64,000 nucleotides of DNA, taken from assembly GCA_024239055.1 (NCBI GenBank), contig JANBVJ010000001.1, forward strand, positions 372,001 through 436,000, in the 5' to 3' direction. The stretch is from Patescibacteria group bacterium. GTDB taxonomy: Bacteria > Patescibacteria > Paceibacteria > Paceibacterales > UBA10102. Positions within the stretch are counted from its first letter, which is position 1, and each line of letters opens with the position of its first letter. A program made the translations under genes and the position numbers. Shown here piece after piece: positions 1-10,536 of the stretch. Under the pieces are notes generated by a model. That model ran no database searches, was not told the DNA's origin, and worked only from the letters and a program-made list of their open reading frames with translations.

Positions 1-1092
1 AACAATTTCTATATCAACTACATCAGTATTTTCAATTTTTAAAACCAATTGGGTTGGAATTTCTTGTAATTCAACTTGTTCTTTAATAATTTCATTAAAT
101 TGACCTTCTAAATTTACATCTACAATCTTAATATTGTTATCCAATACTATACCAGCACCTCCTCTAATAGTTAACTTAGAAATAAACTCAGAAACATTAT
201 AAATAAAATTGTAGGCTGTGTCTGCTATTTTTCCTATTATTGCAGAAGTATCAATGCCCATATTCTCTAATGCATCAATTACTTTCCTTGCGCTAACCAA
301 ATAATTCATAAGCTTTGTACGTTGTTCTTCTATTGGGTATGGTAAATCTTTAGAAAGTTCTAACTTAGGTACTTCATCTGGAAATTCAATAGATACTTGC
401 ATTCTAGGAGTGGATTTAATTGCCCACCCTCTACCTTCAGATTTCACTTCTGCAATAACAGTAATTACAGACGGCCTCACTCTACCATCGGAAGGGAGTT
501 CGTCAGCAAAAAATGGAATTCCTATTGTTGATGAAGCAGTAGATTGTCCTGGATTAAAACTCTCTGGAGAAGAAAATTGTACCACAATCTTCCCTTCTCC
601 TGACTCTATTTTCTTAAAAGAAAGAATATATTGAAATTCTGCTCTTGTCTTTTTATAAACAAGATTGCCACTCGATGTACGAATCTCATTTGTAAATAAC
701 CAATCTCGTGCAATCTCATTTGCCTTCTCAATAGTTTGTTTTTCCAATTCTGTTAATAATTCTTTGACCGTTGTCTCTGGAATACTTACTAATAAACCTG
801 CTACCTTAACTGCAATCTTAATAGTCTCTGTTGTAATAAAACCAGGTAAAAATCTTAAATATTCTTGATTTATTGCTGCGCGTAATGTAAATAAGGCTGC
901 TTGTTGTTCTCCATTTAAATCAACAAAGCGTACAACATTTTGATTGCTAAATTGATCAGAAATAGGTTGTAAAAACATCCAACTTTCTAAAGAAGACAAA
1001 ACAAAGTCTTCTTGTGTTTGTGCACTAACAAAAATAGGAGCAACAAAAAAACTAGCAATAACTAAACATATTGCTAATCTTTTTTGCATCAT
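1..1092 (-). CDS. Exported protein of unknown function (3' end outside window)
   Basis: The frame is open from an ATG at 1092 (a second in-frame ATG follows directly) to the window edge, so at least 364 residues are present and the C-terminus is missing. The N-terminus has a short basic stretch, a hydrophobic core of about 15 residues and a likely signal peptidase site after VSA near residue 24, so export is likely. The rest reads as a soluble extracytoplasmic protein with beta-rich segments and an alanine/valine-rich helical stretch; I recognise no family. It starts 18 bases after the stop of the 198-aa gene and has a modest AGAAAG purine run upstream, which fits co-transcription with it. 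Confidence 0.75.
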   Translation of the reverse strand, partial: MMQKRLAICLVIASFFVAPIFVSAQTQEDFVLSSLESWMFLQPISDQFSNQNVVRFVDLNGEQQAALFTLRAAINQEYLRFLPGFITTETIKIAVKVAGLLVSIPETTVKELLTELEKQTIEKANEIARDWLFTNEIRTSSGNLVYKKTRAEFQYILSFKKIESGEGKIVVQFSSPESFNPGQSTASSTIGIPFFADELPSDGRVRPSVITVIAEVKSEGRGWAIKSTPRMQVSIEFPDEVPKLELSKDLPYPIEEQRTKLMNYLVSARKVIDALENMGIDTSAIIGKIADTAYNFIYNVSEFISKLTIRGGAGIVLDNNIKIVDVNLEGQFNEIIKEQVELQEIPTQLVLKIENTDVVDIEIV

Positions 1093-1110
1093 AAATCTTT
1101 CTATCTTTTC

Positions 1111-1707
1111 TTAATTAATTTCAAACCCTTCAAGTAATTTCTGAAAGTCTGCTTCGCAGTTATTTCTAAATAATATAGTAGATATACTAAGAATATCTTC
1201 GTTATTTAAAGGCACTAATACTACAATATGAGTACCGTATTTACTAAATATCTTTGGATCCTCATAACGATCTACAACTTGAAAACCATCATAATTACTT
1301 ACCTTTATTATATCTTCATTATCATATAAGTCAGCCATCCTTCCTTTGATAGTATTAACCTCTACAAAATCTGAAATATCTTGAAATGACACATTAATTC
1401 CGCAACCTTTCGCTATAACTACTTCATCACGGAATTCTACATCTTGGCTAAATGCAGCAATCCAAAATTCATCGTCCTCTTGTTCACCTTTTACGCTCCA
1501 TCCATCTGGAACTTTAAATCTAAATCCAGCGCTTTCATTTGTTACAATAGTCCCTTCTGAAGTTTCACTAATCTTATAATCTTCTTCTTGACTCCATTTT
1601 GTTGGTGTTAAAATAAATTCTTCTTCCTCTGTTTTGTTTAAAAATAAAAGAATCCCACCAAAAACAAGGAGAATTCCTACAGCACCAATAATAAATTTAC
1701 TTTTCAT
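1111..1707 (-). CDS. Membrane-anchored hypothetical protein, 198 aa
   Basis: Residues 5-22 form one hydrophobic segment after MKSK, so the protein is probably anchored with its C-terminal part outside. The exported part has the look of a small PsbP/LpqN-like domain (a GFRFKVPDGW stretch near residue 60, later a beta strand before an NNCEADF segment). This resemblance is weak and the function is unknown. A TGgTATAAA extended -10 ends eight bases before the ATG, so this appears to be the first gene of a two-gene unit with the exported protein downstream. No Shine-Dalgarno site is possible in such a short leader. Confidence 0.75.
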   Translation of the reverse strand: MKSKFIIGAVGILLVFGGILLFLNKTEEEEFILTPTKWSQEEDYKISETSEGTIVTNESAGFRFKVPDGWSVKGEQEDDEFWIAAFSQDVEFRDEVVIAKGCGINVSFQDISDFVEVNTIKGRMADLYDNEDIIKVSNYDGFQVVDRYEDPKIFSKYGTHIVVLVPLNNEDILSISTILFRNNCEADFQKLLEGFEIN

Positions 1708-1864
1708 ACTTCATTTTATACCACATTTATAACTTTTCAATTCTGCACTTGTCGAATTACTTTTGCCTTATCTTTTGAATTCACATTCATAAAAAAATAA
1801 TCATACAAAAGGTATTTTTAATATAACATCTATTAAACTAACTGTCAAACTTACATCTATAAAC

Positions 1865-2590
1865 TTAAAACCCTAAAAACTCACGTAGTAGTGAAGATGA
1901 GAATACGCTTACTCTAGTTCCTTTATTAAATCCAAGCCCAAGTACTTTACCCTCAATATCAAAGATAGGAAATCCAGTTGTTATACTTCTATCCATTGTG
2001 GTTTGGAATACACTCTCCCCTGTTGCCGTTATAATACCTTGATCCACAAATCTCTGAAGTTTACCTTGAATAAATATAAAGCCAGAAAGAAATACTCTTG
2101 AGCCGAGCTTCGTATCGTTACCGTTACCAAAACCTCTCGTAGGAAGCCCCCCGTTCTCAATCTTTAACAAGGCAAGATTGTTAAGAACATCCCGCTTTAT
2201 TACACGCGCTAAAATTGCATCAGCATCTTCATTCAAATAAATGTTTGTTACATACCCGGTAGGAACAATACTCGCTAAGGTAACAATAAGGCCATCTGAG
2301 GTAACAACAAGCCCGGAACCCGCTATCACATTAGCACCAGATGTGCTTTTAACTCCAACAACCACGTTCTTTGTTCTCTCAAAAGATGCAACCAAGGCTT
2401 CTCCTTCATTAACCACTATTTCTGAAACAGGACTCACAACAAGAGTTCTTGCGTTCCAATCCTTAATAAACTGCATACCCTGAAATCCGGATTGTGAAGA
2501 CATATATGGCAATAAAACAGCTTGGGCCCACATGCCTCCCCCGGCTCCCAAGATAAATACCAGCAATAATCCTAGAATATTTACTCTCAT
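1865..2590 (-). CDS. HtrA-like trypsin-fold protein lacking the catalytic triad
   Basis: This 241-aa protein has an N-terminal hydrophobic segment (about residues 4-26) and a chymotrypsin-like fold that aligns with the active HtrA encoded at 6320-7621. The [14 protein letters not shown] strand matches GSGFIVSTDGLVLT. At the three catalytic positions it has Ser107 where HtrA has His (TLASIV against TNKHVV), Asn138 where HtrA has Asp (NNLALL against QDLAIL), and TTGFPIF where HtrA has GNSGGPI. There is no PDZ domain. It is therefore most likely a non-proteolytic binding protein. Its ATG overlaps the clpB stop codon (ATGA), so the two are translationally coupled; a link to ClpB-related quality control is inference only. 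Confidence 0.85.
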   Translation of the reverse strand: MRVNILGLLLVFILGAGGGMWAQAVLLPYMSSQSGFQGMQFIKDWNARTLVVSPVSEIVVNEGEALVASFERTKNVVVGVKSTSGANVIAGSGLVVTSDGLIVTLASIVPTGYVTNIYLNEDADAILARVIKRDVLNNLALLKIENGGLPTRGFGNGNDTKLGSRVFLSGFIFIQGKLQRFVDQGIITATGESVFQTTMDRSITTGFPIFDIEGKVLGLGFNKGTRVSVFSSSLLREFLGF

Positions 2591-5304
2591 TTATTTGCCT
2601 CAGCTTTTACCACCTTTTGTTTTGGTGTTGTAATGTGCATTGGCTTAACTAATCCTTCAAATACAATCTTCTCCTTTTCAACATCAATAATAATCTTCTT
2701 TCCAGGCTGTACCTCCCCTGCCACTATCTTTAAAGCCAGTGGATCTAAGAGCAAGCGCTGAATAACTCTTTTTAATGGACGCGCTCCGAGATTCGGATCA
2801 AACCCTTTCTCTGCAAAAAACTCCTTTGCCTTACTGCTCACCTGAATCTCCAGATTCTTGGCTTTCATGCGCTTTGCCACTCTTAAAAGCTCAAGGTCCA
2901 CGATTTCAGCTATCTCTTTCTTTGAAAGATAGTTAAATAGTATGGTCTCATCCACCCTGTTCAAAAACTCAGGACGGAAGCGCTCACGCAAAGCGGTCAT
3001 CACTTTGTCTTTAACATCTTGTTTTGCTGCGGTAGCCGCATTTCCAATAAATCCAAGTGGCGCCATATCAGCTAGGTGCTGGGAACCCACATTTGAAGTC
3101 ATAATAATAATTGAATTCTCAAAAGAAACAACTCTACCCTTGGCATCAGTAAGACGCCCATCATCTAAAATCTGAAGTAGAATATTGAAAACATCAGGAT
3201 GCGCTTTTTCTATTTCATCCAATAAAACCACACTGTAGGGACGCCTCCGAATCTTCTCAGTCAGCTGTCCACCCTCGTCATACCCAACGTATCCTGGGGG
3301 AGAGCCAATCATCTTGGAAACTGTGTGGCGCTCCATATATTCTGACATATCTAACCTCACCAAAGATGCCTCGTCATTAAATAGAAACTCGGCTAACGCT
3401 TTTGCCGTTTCTGTCTTTCCAACGCCAGTAGGACCCAAGAATAAGAAGGAGCCAAGAGGTCTGTTTTCCTCAGCTACTCCCGCTCTACTCCTGCGAATTG
3501 CATTAGATACCGCCTTTATTGCTTCTTCTTGGCCAATTACCCTTCTTCTTAAGGTATCTTCCATCTTCTCTAACTTCTTTGCCTCTTCTTCCAAGAGGCG
3601 CATAGCAGGAATACCTGTCCATCGAGAGACAACAACTGCTACATCCTCTTCACCAACCTTTTCTTTTAAAATAGGGTGATTGCTTTGGAACTTTGATAGG
3701 CGCTTTTCAGATAAATGTATCTTTTTCTCAAACTCTGGAATTGTAGAGTACTTGAGCTCTGCTACCGTACGCAGATTCCCAGCTCCCTGTTCTTTCTCCA
3801 CGGTAAACTTTGCCTCATCCATCTTATGCTTTAACTCTTTAATCTCGTCAATAATTTCTTTCTCAGTAGTCCATCTTGCCTCAATGCCCTTAGCTTTCTC
3901 TTGAAGGTCGGCTAACGAGCGCTCAATAACATTAAGCCTTTTAGACTGATCATTTTCATTCTTTAATGCCTCCTTTTCAATCTCAAACTTCTGAATCTCA
4001 CGGCGTAAACTATCCAGTTCAGCGGGTTCTGACTCCATATCTAGTCTTAAAGAAGACATAGATTCATCCATTAAGTCCACCGCTTTATCTGGAAGCTGAC
4101 GGTCTGCGATATACTGGGCAGAAAGATTGGCTGCGGCAATTAAGGCCGCGTCCTTAATTCCGACCCCGTGATGAAGCTCATATCTTTCTTTAATGCCGCG
4201 CAAGATAGTAATAGTATCTTCAATTGAGGGTTCCACCACAAACACCGGCTGAAATCTTCGCTCTAAGGCAGCGTCCTTTTCAATATATTTCTGATACTCC
4301 CGTAATGTTGTTGCCCCTACAGCCCTCAACTCCCCTCTCGCAAGAGCAGGCTTTAAGAGATTAGAAGCGTCAATTGCACCTTCTGCCGCCCCAGCACCAA
4401 TCAAGGTGTGCAGTTCGTCAATAAACAAAATGTATTTCCCTCCTGAGCGCTCAAGCTCTGAAAGCAATGCTTTAATTCTATCTTCAAACTCACCCCTGTA
4501 TTTTGTTCCAGCCACGATTGCTCCCAAATCCAAAGCAATCAATTCTTTTTCTTTCAATGACTCTGGCACGTCCCCCCGAACAATCTTTTGAGCCAAGCCT
4601 TCAGCTACCGCTGTCTTTCCAACTCCGGCCTCTCCAATTAAAACAGGGTTGTTTTTGGTGCGACGTGAAAGAACCTGCATCAATCTTCTAATTTCATTAT
4701 CCCTTCCAATTACAGGATCCAGCTTACCCTGTTGGGCCAAGTGCGTAAGATTACGTGCGTACTTTTCAATCACCTGATATTTTGACTCCGGGCTTGGGTC
4801 TGTAATTCTAATCCCACCTCGAATATCAGCTAACATCTTTAAAACCGTATTATAATCCAATTTACTAAACTCAATCTCAGAATTACTCTCACCTCCTCCC
4901 TGCAGAAGAGTTACCTTATCTAAAACCTCCTTTGCTTTGGTATCTGTATCTAGAAGAGCTAAAAACAAATGTTCTACTGAGATATATTCATCTCCCATTT
5001 TGGAACTCTCCTGACGAGCGCGCTCCATGACTTGAGCTAAATCCTGAGTAAGATAAAACTGCCCAAACACCTGTACCCCAGCTGAAATTGGAAGTTTTGA
5101 CATAGCAGTATCTGCCTTCTCCTTTATTCCATTCACATCAGCCCCAAGCTTTTGAAGCACAGTCAAGACTACACTCCCTTCTTGAGAAGTTAAAGAAGAT
5201 AACAAATGAAGGGCATCTACCTGCTGCTGTCCTCGTTCTTGAGACAGGTTTTGAGCATGCAAGATTGCCTCTTGAGCCTTGTGGGTAAAGTTACCACTAT
5301 TCAT
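2587..5304 (-). CDS. clpB: ATP-dependent disaggregase ClpB
   Basis: This is a Hsp100 AAA+ chaperone that resolubilises aggregated proteins in the cytoplasm, with DnaK where that is present. At 905 aa it is slightly longer than the usual 850-870. The order is a Clp N-domain (about 1-150), AAA1 with Walker A GEAGVGKT at 224-231 and Walker B around 292-297, a coiled-coil middle domain (about 410-545) that separates ClpB from ClpA/ClpC, and AAA2 with Walker A GPTGVGKT at 624-631. A basic C-terminal tail is extra. An extended -10 TGcTATAAG ends seven bases from the ATG, pointing to a leaderless mRNA. The downstream pseudoprotease overlaps by four bases. Confidence 0.97.
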   Translation of the reverse strand: MNSGNFTHKAQEAILHAQNLSQERGQQQVDALHLLSSLTSQEGSVVLTVLQKLGADVNGIKEKADTAMSKLPISAGVQVFGQFYLTQDLAQVMERARQESSKMGDEYISVEHLFLALLDTDTKAKEVLDKVTLLQGGGESNSEIEFSKLDYNTVLKMLADIRGGIRITDPSPESKYQVIEKYARNLTHLAQQGKLDPVIGRDNEIRRLMQVLSRRTKNNPVLIGEAGVGKTAVAEGLAQKIVRGDVPESLKEKELIALDLGAIVAGTKYRGEFEDRIKALLSELERSGGKYILFIDELHTLIGAGAAEGAIDASNLLKPALARGELRAVGATTLREYQKYIEKDAALERRFQPVFVVEPSIEDTITILRGIKERYELHHGVGIKDAALIAAANLSAQYIADRQLPDKAVDLMDESMSSLRLDMESEPAELDSLRREIQKFEIEKEALKNENDQSKRLNVIERSLADLQEKAKGIEARWTTEKEIIDEIKELKHKMDEAKFTVEKEQGAGNLRTVAELKYSTIPEFEKKIHLSEKRLSKFQSNHPILKEKVGEEDVAVVVSRWTGIPAMRLLEEEAKKLEKMEDTLRRRVIGQEEAIKAVSNAIRRSRAGVAEENRPLGSFLFLGPTGVGKTETAKALAEFLFNDEASLVRLDMSEYMERHTVSKMIGSPPGYVGYDEGGQLTEKIRRRPYSVVLLDEIEKAHPDVFNILLQILDDGRLTDAKGRVVSFENSIIIMTSNVGSQHLADMAPLGFIGNAATAAKQDVKDKVMTALRERFRPEFLNRVDETILFNYLSKKEIAEIVDLELLRVAKRMKAKNLEIQVSSKAKEFFAEKGFDPNLGARPLKRVIQRLLLDPLALKIVAGEVQPGKKIIIDVEKEKIVFEGLVKPMHITTPKQKVVKAEANK

Positions 5305-5428
5305 ATCCTACTTATAGCACAAGATAGAAGGAAATCAAGAGGAAATTAAAGGTGAGTATTCGACCATAGCATATATAAGTTTAAAGAGTATTTGACGAAT
5401 TGCTATATTTGCAGGAAAATATGGGTAT

Positions 5429-6166
5429 ATGAATAATGCACTATATTTAATAATTCTTATACTCGGTGTTCTAACTGCAGTGGGACTTTCTGCGACGATT
5501 AATCCTTATTTAGATCCTTCTCAATATACTATCGTTAAAATAGATGGAGAAATAGTATTGGGTATTCTTACTTTTCTTCTTGCGTTTCTAATTGCCACAG
5601 CAACTATTGCTTATAAGTTTGTAACTACACATTTCGATGAACGCAACGAGAAAAGTTTTGAAAAAGAACGCAAGATTCTTGGTGCTCAAATGAATATTAA
5701 TATGGGAGTAATGCATATGCGAATATTCCGTACAACATATCATGGAGTTAGAAAGGGCAGCAAAAATGGTAAACTTGCATATGAAGAGATCAAAGAGGCT
5801 ATAGTAAGTACACGAGATGCTCAAGATAAAATTGCAGGGTTAGAAATTGATGATACTATGAGAGAAACGGCTCTAATTAAAAATAATCTCGCTTATTACT
5901 TAGCAAGAAAATGGGAATATTTGAGAGATAAAAAAAGCAACTCTCAGTTTAAAAAAGATCTTGAGAAAAAGCCAGAAGATGGAAGGGAATATCTTGCAGA
6001 TAAAGAAACAGCCGAATCGAGTCTGAGATTTTTCAAAGAGAATGAAATTAAAAATCCGCTCTTAAATCTTAGAGCAGAATTCCATGTAGAAAAGCTTACT
6101 GATGTAAAACAAGCTGTCAAGGATTCCTTCCAAGTAGAACCCACAATCAAACGCAAAGATCCCTAG
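5429..6166 (+). CDS. Membrane protein with two N-terminal TM helices and helical cytoplasmic tail
   Basis: The first 70 residues carry two hydrophobic segments (about 4-24 and 44-66). The remaining 175 residues are charged and strongly helical, with many Lys/Glu and a probable coiled coil, and most likely face the cytoplasm. No enzyme motif is visible and I do not recognise the family. It is a single plus-strand gene between two minus-strand blocks. An upstream TTAAAG-17-TATATT pair (5381-5409) could be its promoter, and an AGGA run lies 12 bases before the ATG. No clear terminator was seen in the 150 bases after it. Confidence 0.7.
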   Translation: MNNALYLIILILGVLTAVGLSATINPYLDPSQYTIVKIDGEIVLGILTFLLAFLIATATIAYKFVTTHFDERNEKSFEKERKILGAQMNINMGVMHMRIFRTTYHGVRKGSKNGKLAYEEIKEAIVSTRDAQDKIAGLEIDDTMRETALIKNNLAYYLARKWEYLRDKKSNSQFKKDLEKKPEDGREYLADKETAESSLRFFKENEIKNPLLNLRAEFHVEKLTDVKQAVKDSFQVEPTIKRKDP

Positions 6167-6319
6167 ACTAGGCTTTTATGTCGTCTGAACATCGCATATA
6201 TACTTTATTATAGCATACAAAAAACCTTGTCAATAGCACGATTTGATGAACGCTATCAAGCCGTGGTTTAATAAATTTATGCGACAGGAACTAAAAATGG
6301 GCTCACGTTCTGTTTTTTC

Positions 6320-7621
6320 CTACTCCGACCGCTCCCCTAATGTAGCACGGAATATCTTCTCCTCATCCCCTCGCATCACCTTAATGACAATCTCGTCTTG
6401 CGGTTCGTACTTTTGTATTATCTTGGCCAAAGAGTTATCTAAAGTAATCTTCTCTCCGTTTATCTCCAAGATCACATCCCCAACCTTCAACCCTGCCGTA
6501 CCTGCAGCAGATCCAGGAGTCACCGCAAGACCTCCTTCTCCATCACGGAGAAAAGCTCCATAACTTACAGGAAGATCAAGCTCTGTCTGTAATTTTGGCG
6601 TAACGAGTGTATACCTGACTCCTAAAAACGGATAGACAATCTTTCCAGTTTCCTGAACCTGCCTAATAGCCCTTTTTGCTTTATTAACAGGAATGGCAAA
6701 ACCAATGCTCTGGGCATTTAATATAGTGGCAGTGTTAATTCCAATAACCTCTCCCGCAAGATTTAAGATTGGGCCTCCTGAATTTCCTTTGTTGATTGCC
6801 GCATCCGTCTGCAAAACATCCTCTAAAGTCTCAACAAAGTTTCCGCCAGAAGCTGTAATAGTGCGTCCGAGCCCTGAGATAACACCAACGGAAACCGTAT
6901 TCCGGAACTCAGCTAACGCGTTACCAATGGCAATGACGGTTTGTCCAATCTGAAGCCTATCTGAATCCCCTAGTTTAACTGAAGGAAATACAACGGGAAC
7001 CAACTGTCCGTCATCATTCACTTCCTGCTCAGGTTCAATCTGAAGAATAGCCAAGTCCTGCACAGGATCCTTGGCAAGTACCTTTGTCGGGTAAGCCTTT
7101 CCGTTGTTTAAAAATACCGTGTATTCAGCATCTTCATCTAAAACCACGTGCTTGTTGGTAAGAACCAAGCCGTCTGTAGAAACAATAAATCCAGATCCTG
7201 CCCCAATCTCCTGCTTTTCCACGCCACGTTGTCTAATCTGAGGAATCTGGAAAGGTGAGGGTACGCCAAAAATATCCCCAAAAGGGTCTTCAAAGAACTG
7301 CTCTAAAATTGGGACGTCTTTGGTAATAACAATAGAGACAACTGCCGGAGAAACAGATTTTACCGCCTCAATAATCTTCTGCTCTTGGGAGGTTTGCGGA
7401 ATATATTCTTTCTCAATAATGCGCTCTTGAATAATATTGGGAATACTGTCTCCCAAAATTCCAAGAGAAGAAAATAAAAACATTCCAGTAAATCCTCCAA
7501 TTAATCCAAAGATTGACGCACCTAAAAATACACCTGCAAGCATCCATGTAGATTTCTTTTTACCAGTTAAACTCTTTTTTGAAAGTATAGAGGGAAGTTC
7601 GGGAAATTCGTAATTAGACAC
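6320..7621 (-). CDS. htrA: HtrA/DegP-type serine protease with one PDZ domain
   Basis: This is an extracytoplasmic S1C protease for misfolded proteins. It has a membrane segment (about 26-50), a trypsin-like domain with the full triad His158 (TNKHVV), Asp189 (QDLAIL) and Ser281 (GNSGGPI), then one C-terminal PDZ domain (about 320-425) with a GSAAGTAGLKVGDVI core. At 433 aa this is the usual length for one-PDZ, membrane-anchored HtrA. The start codon is GTG at 7619-7621 (first residues MSNYEF); no Shine-Dalgarno site is seen. It lies 28 bases after the cysteine desulfurase gene, so co-transcription is likely. It differs from the inactive paralogue at 1865-2590. Confidence 0.95.
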   Translation of the reverse strand: MSNYEFPELPSILSKKSLTGKKKSTWMLAGVFLGASIFGLIGGFTGMFLFSSLGILGDSIPNIIQERIIEKEYIPQTSQEQKIIEAVKSVSPAVVSIVITKDVPILEQFFEDPFGDIFGVPSPFQIPQIRQRGVEKQEIGAGSGFIVSTDGLVLTNKHVVLDEDAEYTVFLNNGKAYPTKVLAKDPVQDLAILQIEPEQEVNDDGQLVPVVFPSVKLGDSDRLQIGQTVIAIGNALAEFRNTVSVGVISGLGRTITASGGNFVETLEDVLQTDAAINKGNSGGPILNLAGEVIGINTATILNAQSIGFAIPVNKAKRAIRQVQETGKIVYPFLGVRYTLVTPKLQTELDLPVSYGAFLRDGEGGLAVTPGSAAGTAGLKVGDVILEINGEKITLDNSLAKIIQKYEPQDEIVIKVMRGDEEKIFRATLGERSE

Positions 7622-7649
7622 GGTACTGAGATTAAAAACTATTTATTAA

Positions 7650-8816
7650 TTATACCCTCTTTTTCCTGAGTCTTTCAACTGTCTTCGTTAAAATCCTCAT
7701 AACATGTTCTATATCCTGTCTATCTGTTCCTCTCCCTAATGTCATGCGTAATGAAGACATAGCGTCCTTTCCTGAACGCCCTAAAGCAAGTAAAACATGC
7801 GAGGGTTCATGCCTTCGTTCAGAACACGCAGAACCCGTGGATACGGCAATTCCTCTTTGATCCAATGCCACAACTACCTCAAACCCCTCAACGTCTTTAA
7901 AAGAAACATTCACATTGTTCGCTAAACGATTCTTTAAAGATCCGTTTACTTGAACCTCTGGAATTAACTTGAGAATACTCTTAATCAGCGCATCTCGCAT
8001 CTGACGAATCTTTATTCTATGAAGCTTTATCTTTGGATCCTGCACTTTTAAAAGAGCTGCTCCAAATCCAACGATGCCAGCCACATTCTCAGTCCCTGAT
8101 CTCATTCCTTTTTCCTGACCTCCTCCAATAACCAAAGGGTCAATCTCCGCCCCAGACCTAATATAAAGAGCTCCAACTCCCTTGGGTCCATATATTTTAT
8201 GAGAGCTAAGGGTAAGAAGATCCACTGAAAGTAAATCAACATTGCAATCCAGGTAATTGACGGCTTGCACGGCATCTGTATGAAAGAGAATCTTTCTTGT
8301 GCGCTTTGTATTTACTTTCTTAAGCATCCTGCCAATCTCAGCTATAGGTTGTACTGTCCCAATCTCAGAATTAGCGTACATAATAGAAACTAAAACTGTA
8401 TTCTTTTTAATGGCATTCTCCACATCCTTCACGTTAACAATCCCATCTTCATCAACACCTATGTATGTTACAGTAGCCAACCCCTGAGCTTCTAACTCCT
8501 GACATGGAGCAAGCACTGCCTCATGCTCAATAACACTTGTTATGACATGTGGCTTCTCTTTATCAGCAACTCCTCTAATTGCCATATTGTCAGCTTCCGT
8601 AGCACTCCCTGTAAACACAACCTCTTCTAACTCACACCCCAAGAATCCCGCCACGATAGAACGGGCGTTGTCTACGCCTGCCATTGCACGCTGCCCAAAG
8701 ACATGCGAGGAGGATGGATTTCCATACTCTCCTTTCATATATGGAAGCATAGCTCTCAACACATCCTTGTCTAAAGGAGTGGTGGAGGCATAATCTAAAT
8801 AGATCTTTTTTCTCAT
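7650..8816 (-). CDS. Cysteine desulfurase (NifS/IscS family)
   Basis: This PLP enzyme takes sulfur from cysteine and passes it as persulfide to Fe-S or tRNA thiolation machinery. The PLP lysine is in SSHKIYGPKG (Lys207), the cofactor-contacting His/Asp are in LFHTDAVQ, and the mobile catalytic cysteine is Cys331 in STGSACSERR. That loop resembles IscS/NifS more than SufS. At 388 aa it is full length. No scaffold protein gene (iscU) is next to it, so its sulfur acceptor cannot be read from context. The ATG overlaps the stop of the glycosyltransferase gene by one base (TAATG), implying coupling. Confidence 0.93.
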   Translation of the reverse strand: MRKKIYLDYASTTPLDKDVLRAMLPYMKGEYGNPSSSHVFGQRAMAGVDNARSIVAGFLGCELEEVVFTGSATEADNMAIRGVADKEKPHVITSVIEHEAVLAPCQELEAQGLATVTYIGVDEDGIVNVKDVENAIKKNTVLVSIMYANSEIGTVQPIAEIGRMLKKVNTKRTRKILFHTDAVQAVNYLDCNVDLLSVDLLTLSSHKIYGPKGVGALYIRSGAEIDPLVIGGGQEKGMRSGTENVAGIVGFGAALLKVQDPKIKLHRIKIRQMRDALIKSILKLIPEVQVNGSLKNRLANNVNVSFKDVEGFEVVVALDQRGIAVSTGSACSERRHEPSHVLLALGRSGKDAMSSLRMTLGRGTDRQDIEHVMRILTKTVERLRKKRV

Positions 8817-9514
8817 TACTCTTTGTGGTAATGATCAAACCTGTACTTGAATATATCAGATCTTACTGGTCCTAGGAAAAACATATAAAACTCAACTAAG
8901 ATAAACTTTACATAAGTAGAAAAGGCTCCGTCTTTTAAATATCTCCTTGGGGTAGTAAGAATCCTTATGGAGCGCAAAATCCCGAACTTTCCTTTCTTTG
9001 CCGCCTCACGAACAAAATACAGATCTTCTGCAAACATAACACTCTCGTCAAATCCCCCGACTGTATTAAATATCTTCTTTCTGACAATTATTGTCATAGC
9101 TCCATGAGGAAGAATCTTCTCAAGCAGAAGAATGGGAATATTGTAAAAGATATCCATGCGCAATTGAAAACTCCTTCCCTCTAAATTAAGCATAACACTA
9201 GCCACCTCCAGCTTTCTTTCCTCAAACTCCAAGAGTCCTTTTTTAAAAAAGTCGTTTGGAAAGACAACATCAGCGTCAGCAAAGATCAAGATATCTCCTT
9301 TTGCTGCCTTAGCGCCGGCATTTCTTCCTACGGCCGGAAGTCCTCCTTTTACAACCTTGCATCCATACTTCTTTGCAATCTCTGGTGTCTTGTCTTGAGA
9401 ATCTGCATCGGCAACAATAATTTCCACGTCATCCCTTCCTTGTTCTTTGATGGATTTTAAAAGCTTGCCAAGATATTTCTCTTCATTTAAGGTAGGAATA
9501 ATAATACTTATCAT
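8816..9514 (-). CDS. Family 2 glycosyltransferase
   Basis: The protein opens with the GT-A signature MISIIIPTLNEEKYLGKLL, continues with a nucleotide-binding IIVADADSQDKT stretch and carries the metal-binding FADADVVFP motif near residue 80, as in dolichol-phosphate-mannose-synthase-like GT2 enzymes. Two hydrophobic patches (about 120-140 and 205-220) could contact the membrane. The sugar and acceptor cannot be told from sequence. At 232 aa it is short and lacks C-terminal TM domains. It has its own promoter candidate, TTGATG-17-TACAAT, with the -35 inside the end of the upstream gene and a predicted start two bases before the ATG. Confidence 0.88.
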   Translation of the reverse strand: MISIIIPTLNEEKYLGKLLKSIKEQGRDDVEIIVADADSQDKTPEIAKKYGCKVVKGGLPAVGRNAGAKAAKGDILIFADADVVFPNDFFKKGLLEFEERKLEVASVMLNLEGRSFQLRMDIFYNIPILLLEKILPHGAMTIIVRKKIFNTVGGFDESVMFAEDLYFVREAAKKGKFGILRSIRILTTPRRYLKDGAFSTYVKFILVEFYMFFLGPVRSDIFKYRFDHYHKE

Positions 9515-9537
9515 ACCCTGAAATTGTAGCAGAGACC

Positions 9538-10536
9538 TTAACTCTCATCAAACACTTTCTTTGCCTCATTCCACATACTATCATCCCCTTTTACCTTTTT
9601 TAACCAATACCACCACTCTCCTCCCCAAAGATATAAAGTATCAAGTCCAGTATTTCTTGCAAACTCAATGTTCTTGACAAAGCGCTCTAAATCCATACTT
9701 TTTTTCTGCTCCTCTACAGAAATATTATATAAGAGCTCAGGCCCCCATGGTTCTGCCTGCACCTCAACGCCAATCACTTTCTTTCCGTATAATGTTTTTA
9801 TTAAGCCGGCTCGCCTTGCGTAAAACACAGACGGAAAAGGATAGGAAACATACATATCAATTTCTGAAAACCAGACCTTTCTATACATAGTGGTTCCTAC
9901 AACATCCCCTACCTGAGCAGCCCTTATCCAGAAAGAAAACTCACCTGAGTCTGAGATAATAACTGGATGCTCTGGATCAAGGGACCGTACAAGCTCCACC
10001 TCTTTTAAAAGAAAAGTATCATCCTTCCATGGACATTCCCCAAATACAAAGAAGGGCTCGTTCTCAACCTGCCAACCCGATAATGCAGGATTATCTTTAT
10101 ATCTATTCACGGTTTCTTTAAGCATTGCAAGAATAGCTATTTGCTGCTCTTCTTTTGAAGAATCCTCTATCCAGCCCGGCACATGACACTCAGGCCACCT
10201 TGGGGTCTTCATACCAACAACAAGCAGTACTTGAGCTCCGCGTACCTCTGCCTGTTCCATTAGCCAGTCTAGATTACGAAAACTAAACTCACGTCTTTCT
10301 TGATGAATCTCATCCCAGTGAACTGCTACCTTAAAGTTTCTCACTTCAAGATCATCCAATAAGGCTTCATATGTCTTCTCCCAGTCAATACCCATTGCCC
10401 TTGCATGCTTTATAGAGAAGTTAACACCCCAGGCAATATTGCCTGCGGGAGTAGAAGAACCCACAAATAAATATACAAAGGCCGCCATAAAAACAACCAG
10501 CAAGGAAAGCGAAAGAATTAGAAGAGTCTTTTTCAT
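9538..10536 (-). CDS. Membrane-anchored clan GH-A glycoside hydrolase-like protein
   Basis: A 332-aa protein with an N-terminal hydrophobic anchor or signal (about 4-25) followed by a TIM-barrel hydrolase of the cellulase/GH5/GH42 kind. The acid/base Glu is in WQVENEP (Glu160), and a second Glu lies on a later strand in VEVQAEPWG (Glu258 or Glu262), where a GH-A nucleophile is expected. The substrate is unknown. The start was placed at 10536 because that ATG overlaps the transporter stop (ATGA) and gives a proper signal-like N-terminus; the longer frame upstream runs inside the transporter gene. Context with a GH1 enzyme and a transporter suggests scavenging or remodelling of glycans. Confidence 0.8.
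   Translation of the reverse strand: MKKTLLILSLSLLVVFMAAFVYLFVGSSTPAGNIAWGVNFSIKHARAMGIDWEKTYEALLDDLEVRNFKVAVHWDEIHQERREFSFRNLDWLMEQAEVRGAQVLLVVGMKTPRWPECHVPGWIEDSSKEEQQIAILAMLKETVNRYKDNPALSGWQVENEPFFVFGECPWKDDTFLLKEVELVRSLDPEHPVIISDSGEFSFWIRAAQVGDVVGTTMYRKVWFSEIDMYVSYPFPSVFYARRAGLIKTLYGKKVIGVEVQAEPWGPELLYNISVEEQKKSMDLERFVKNIEFARNTGLDTLYLWGGEWWYWLKKVKGDDSMWNEAKKVFDES

Noticed and set aside
6243..6563. Plus-strand frame of 106 codons opposite the htrA end
   Set aside because: Antisense to the conserved PDZ domain of HtrA and without its own signals.
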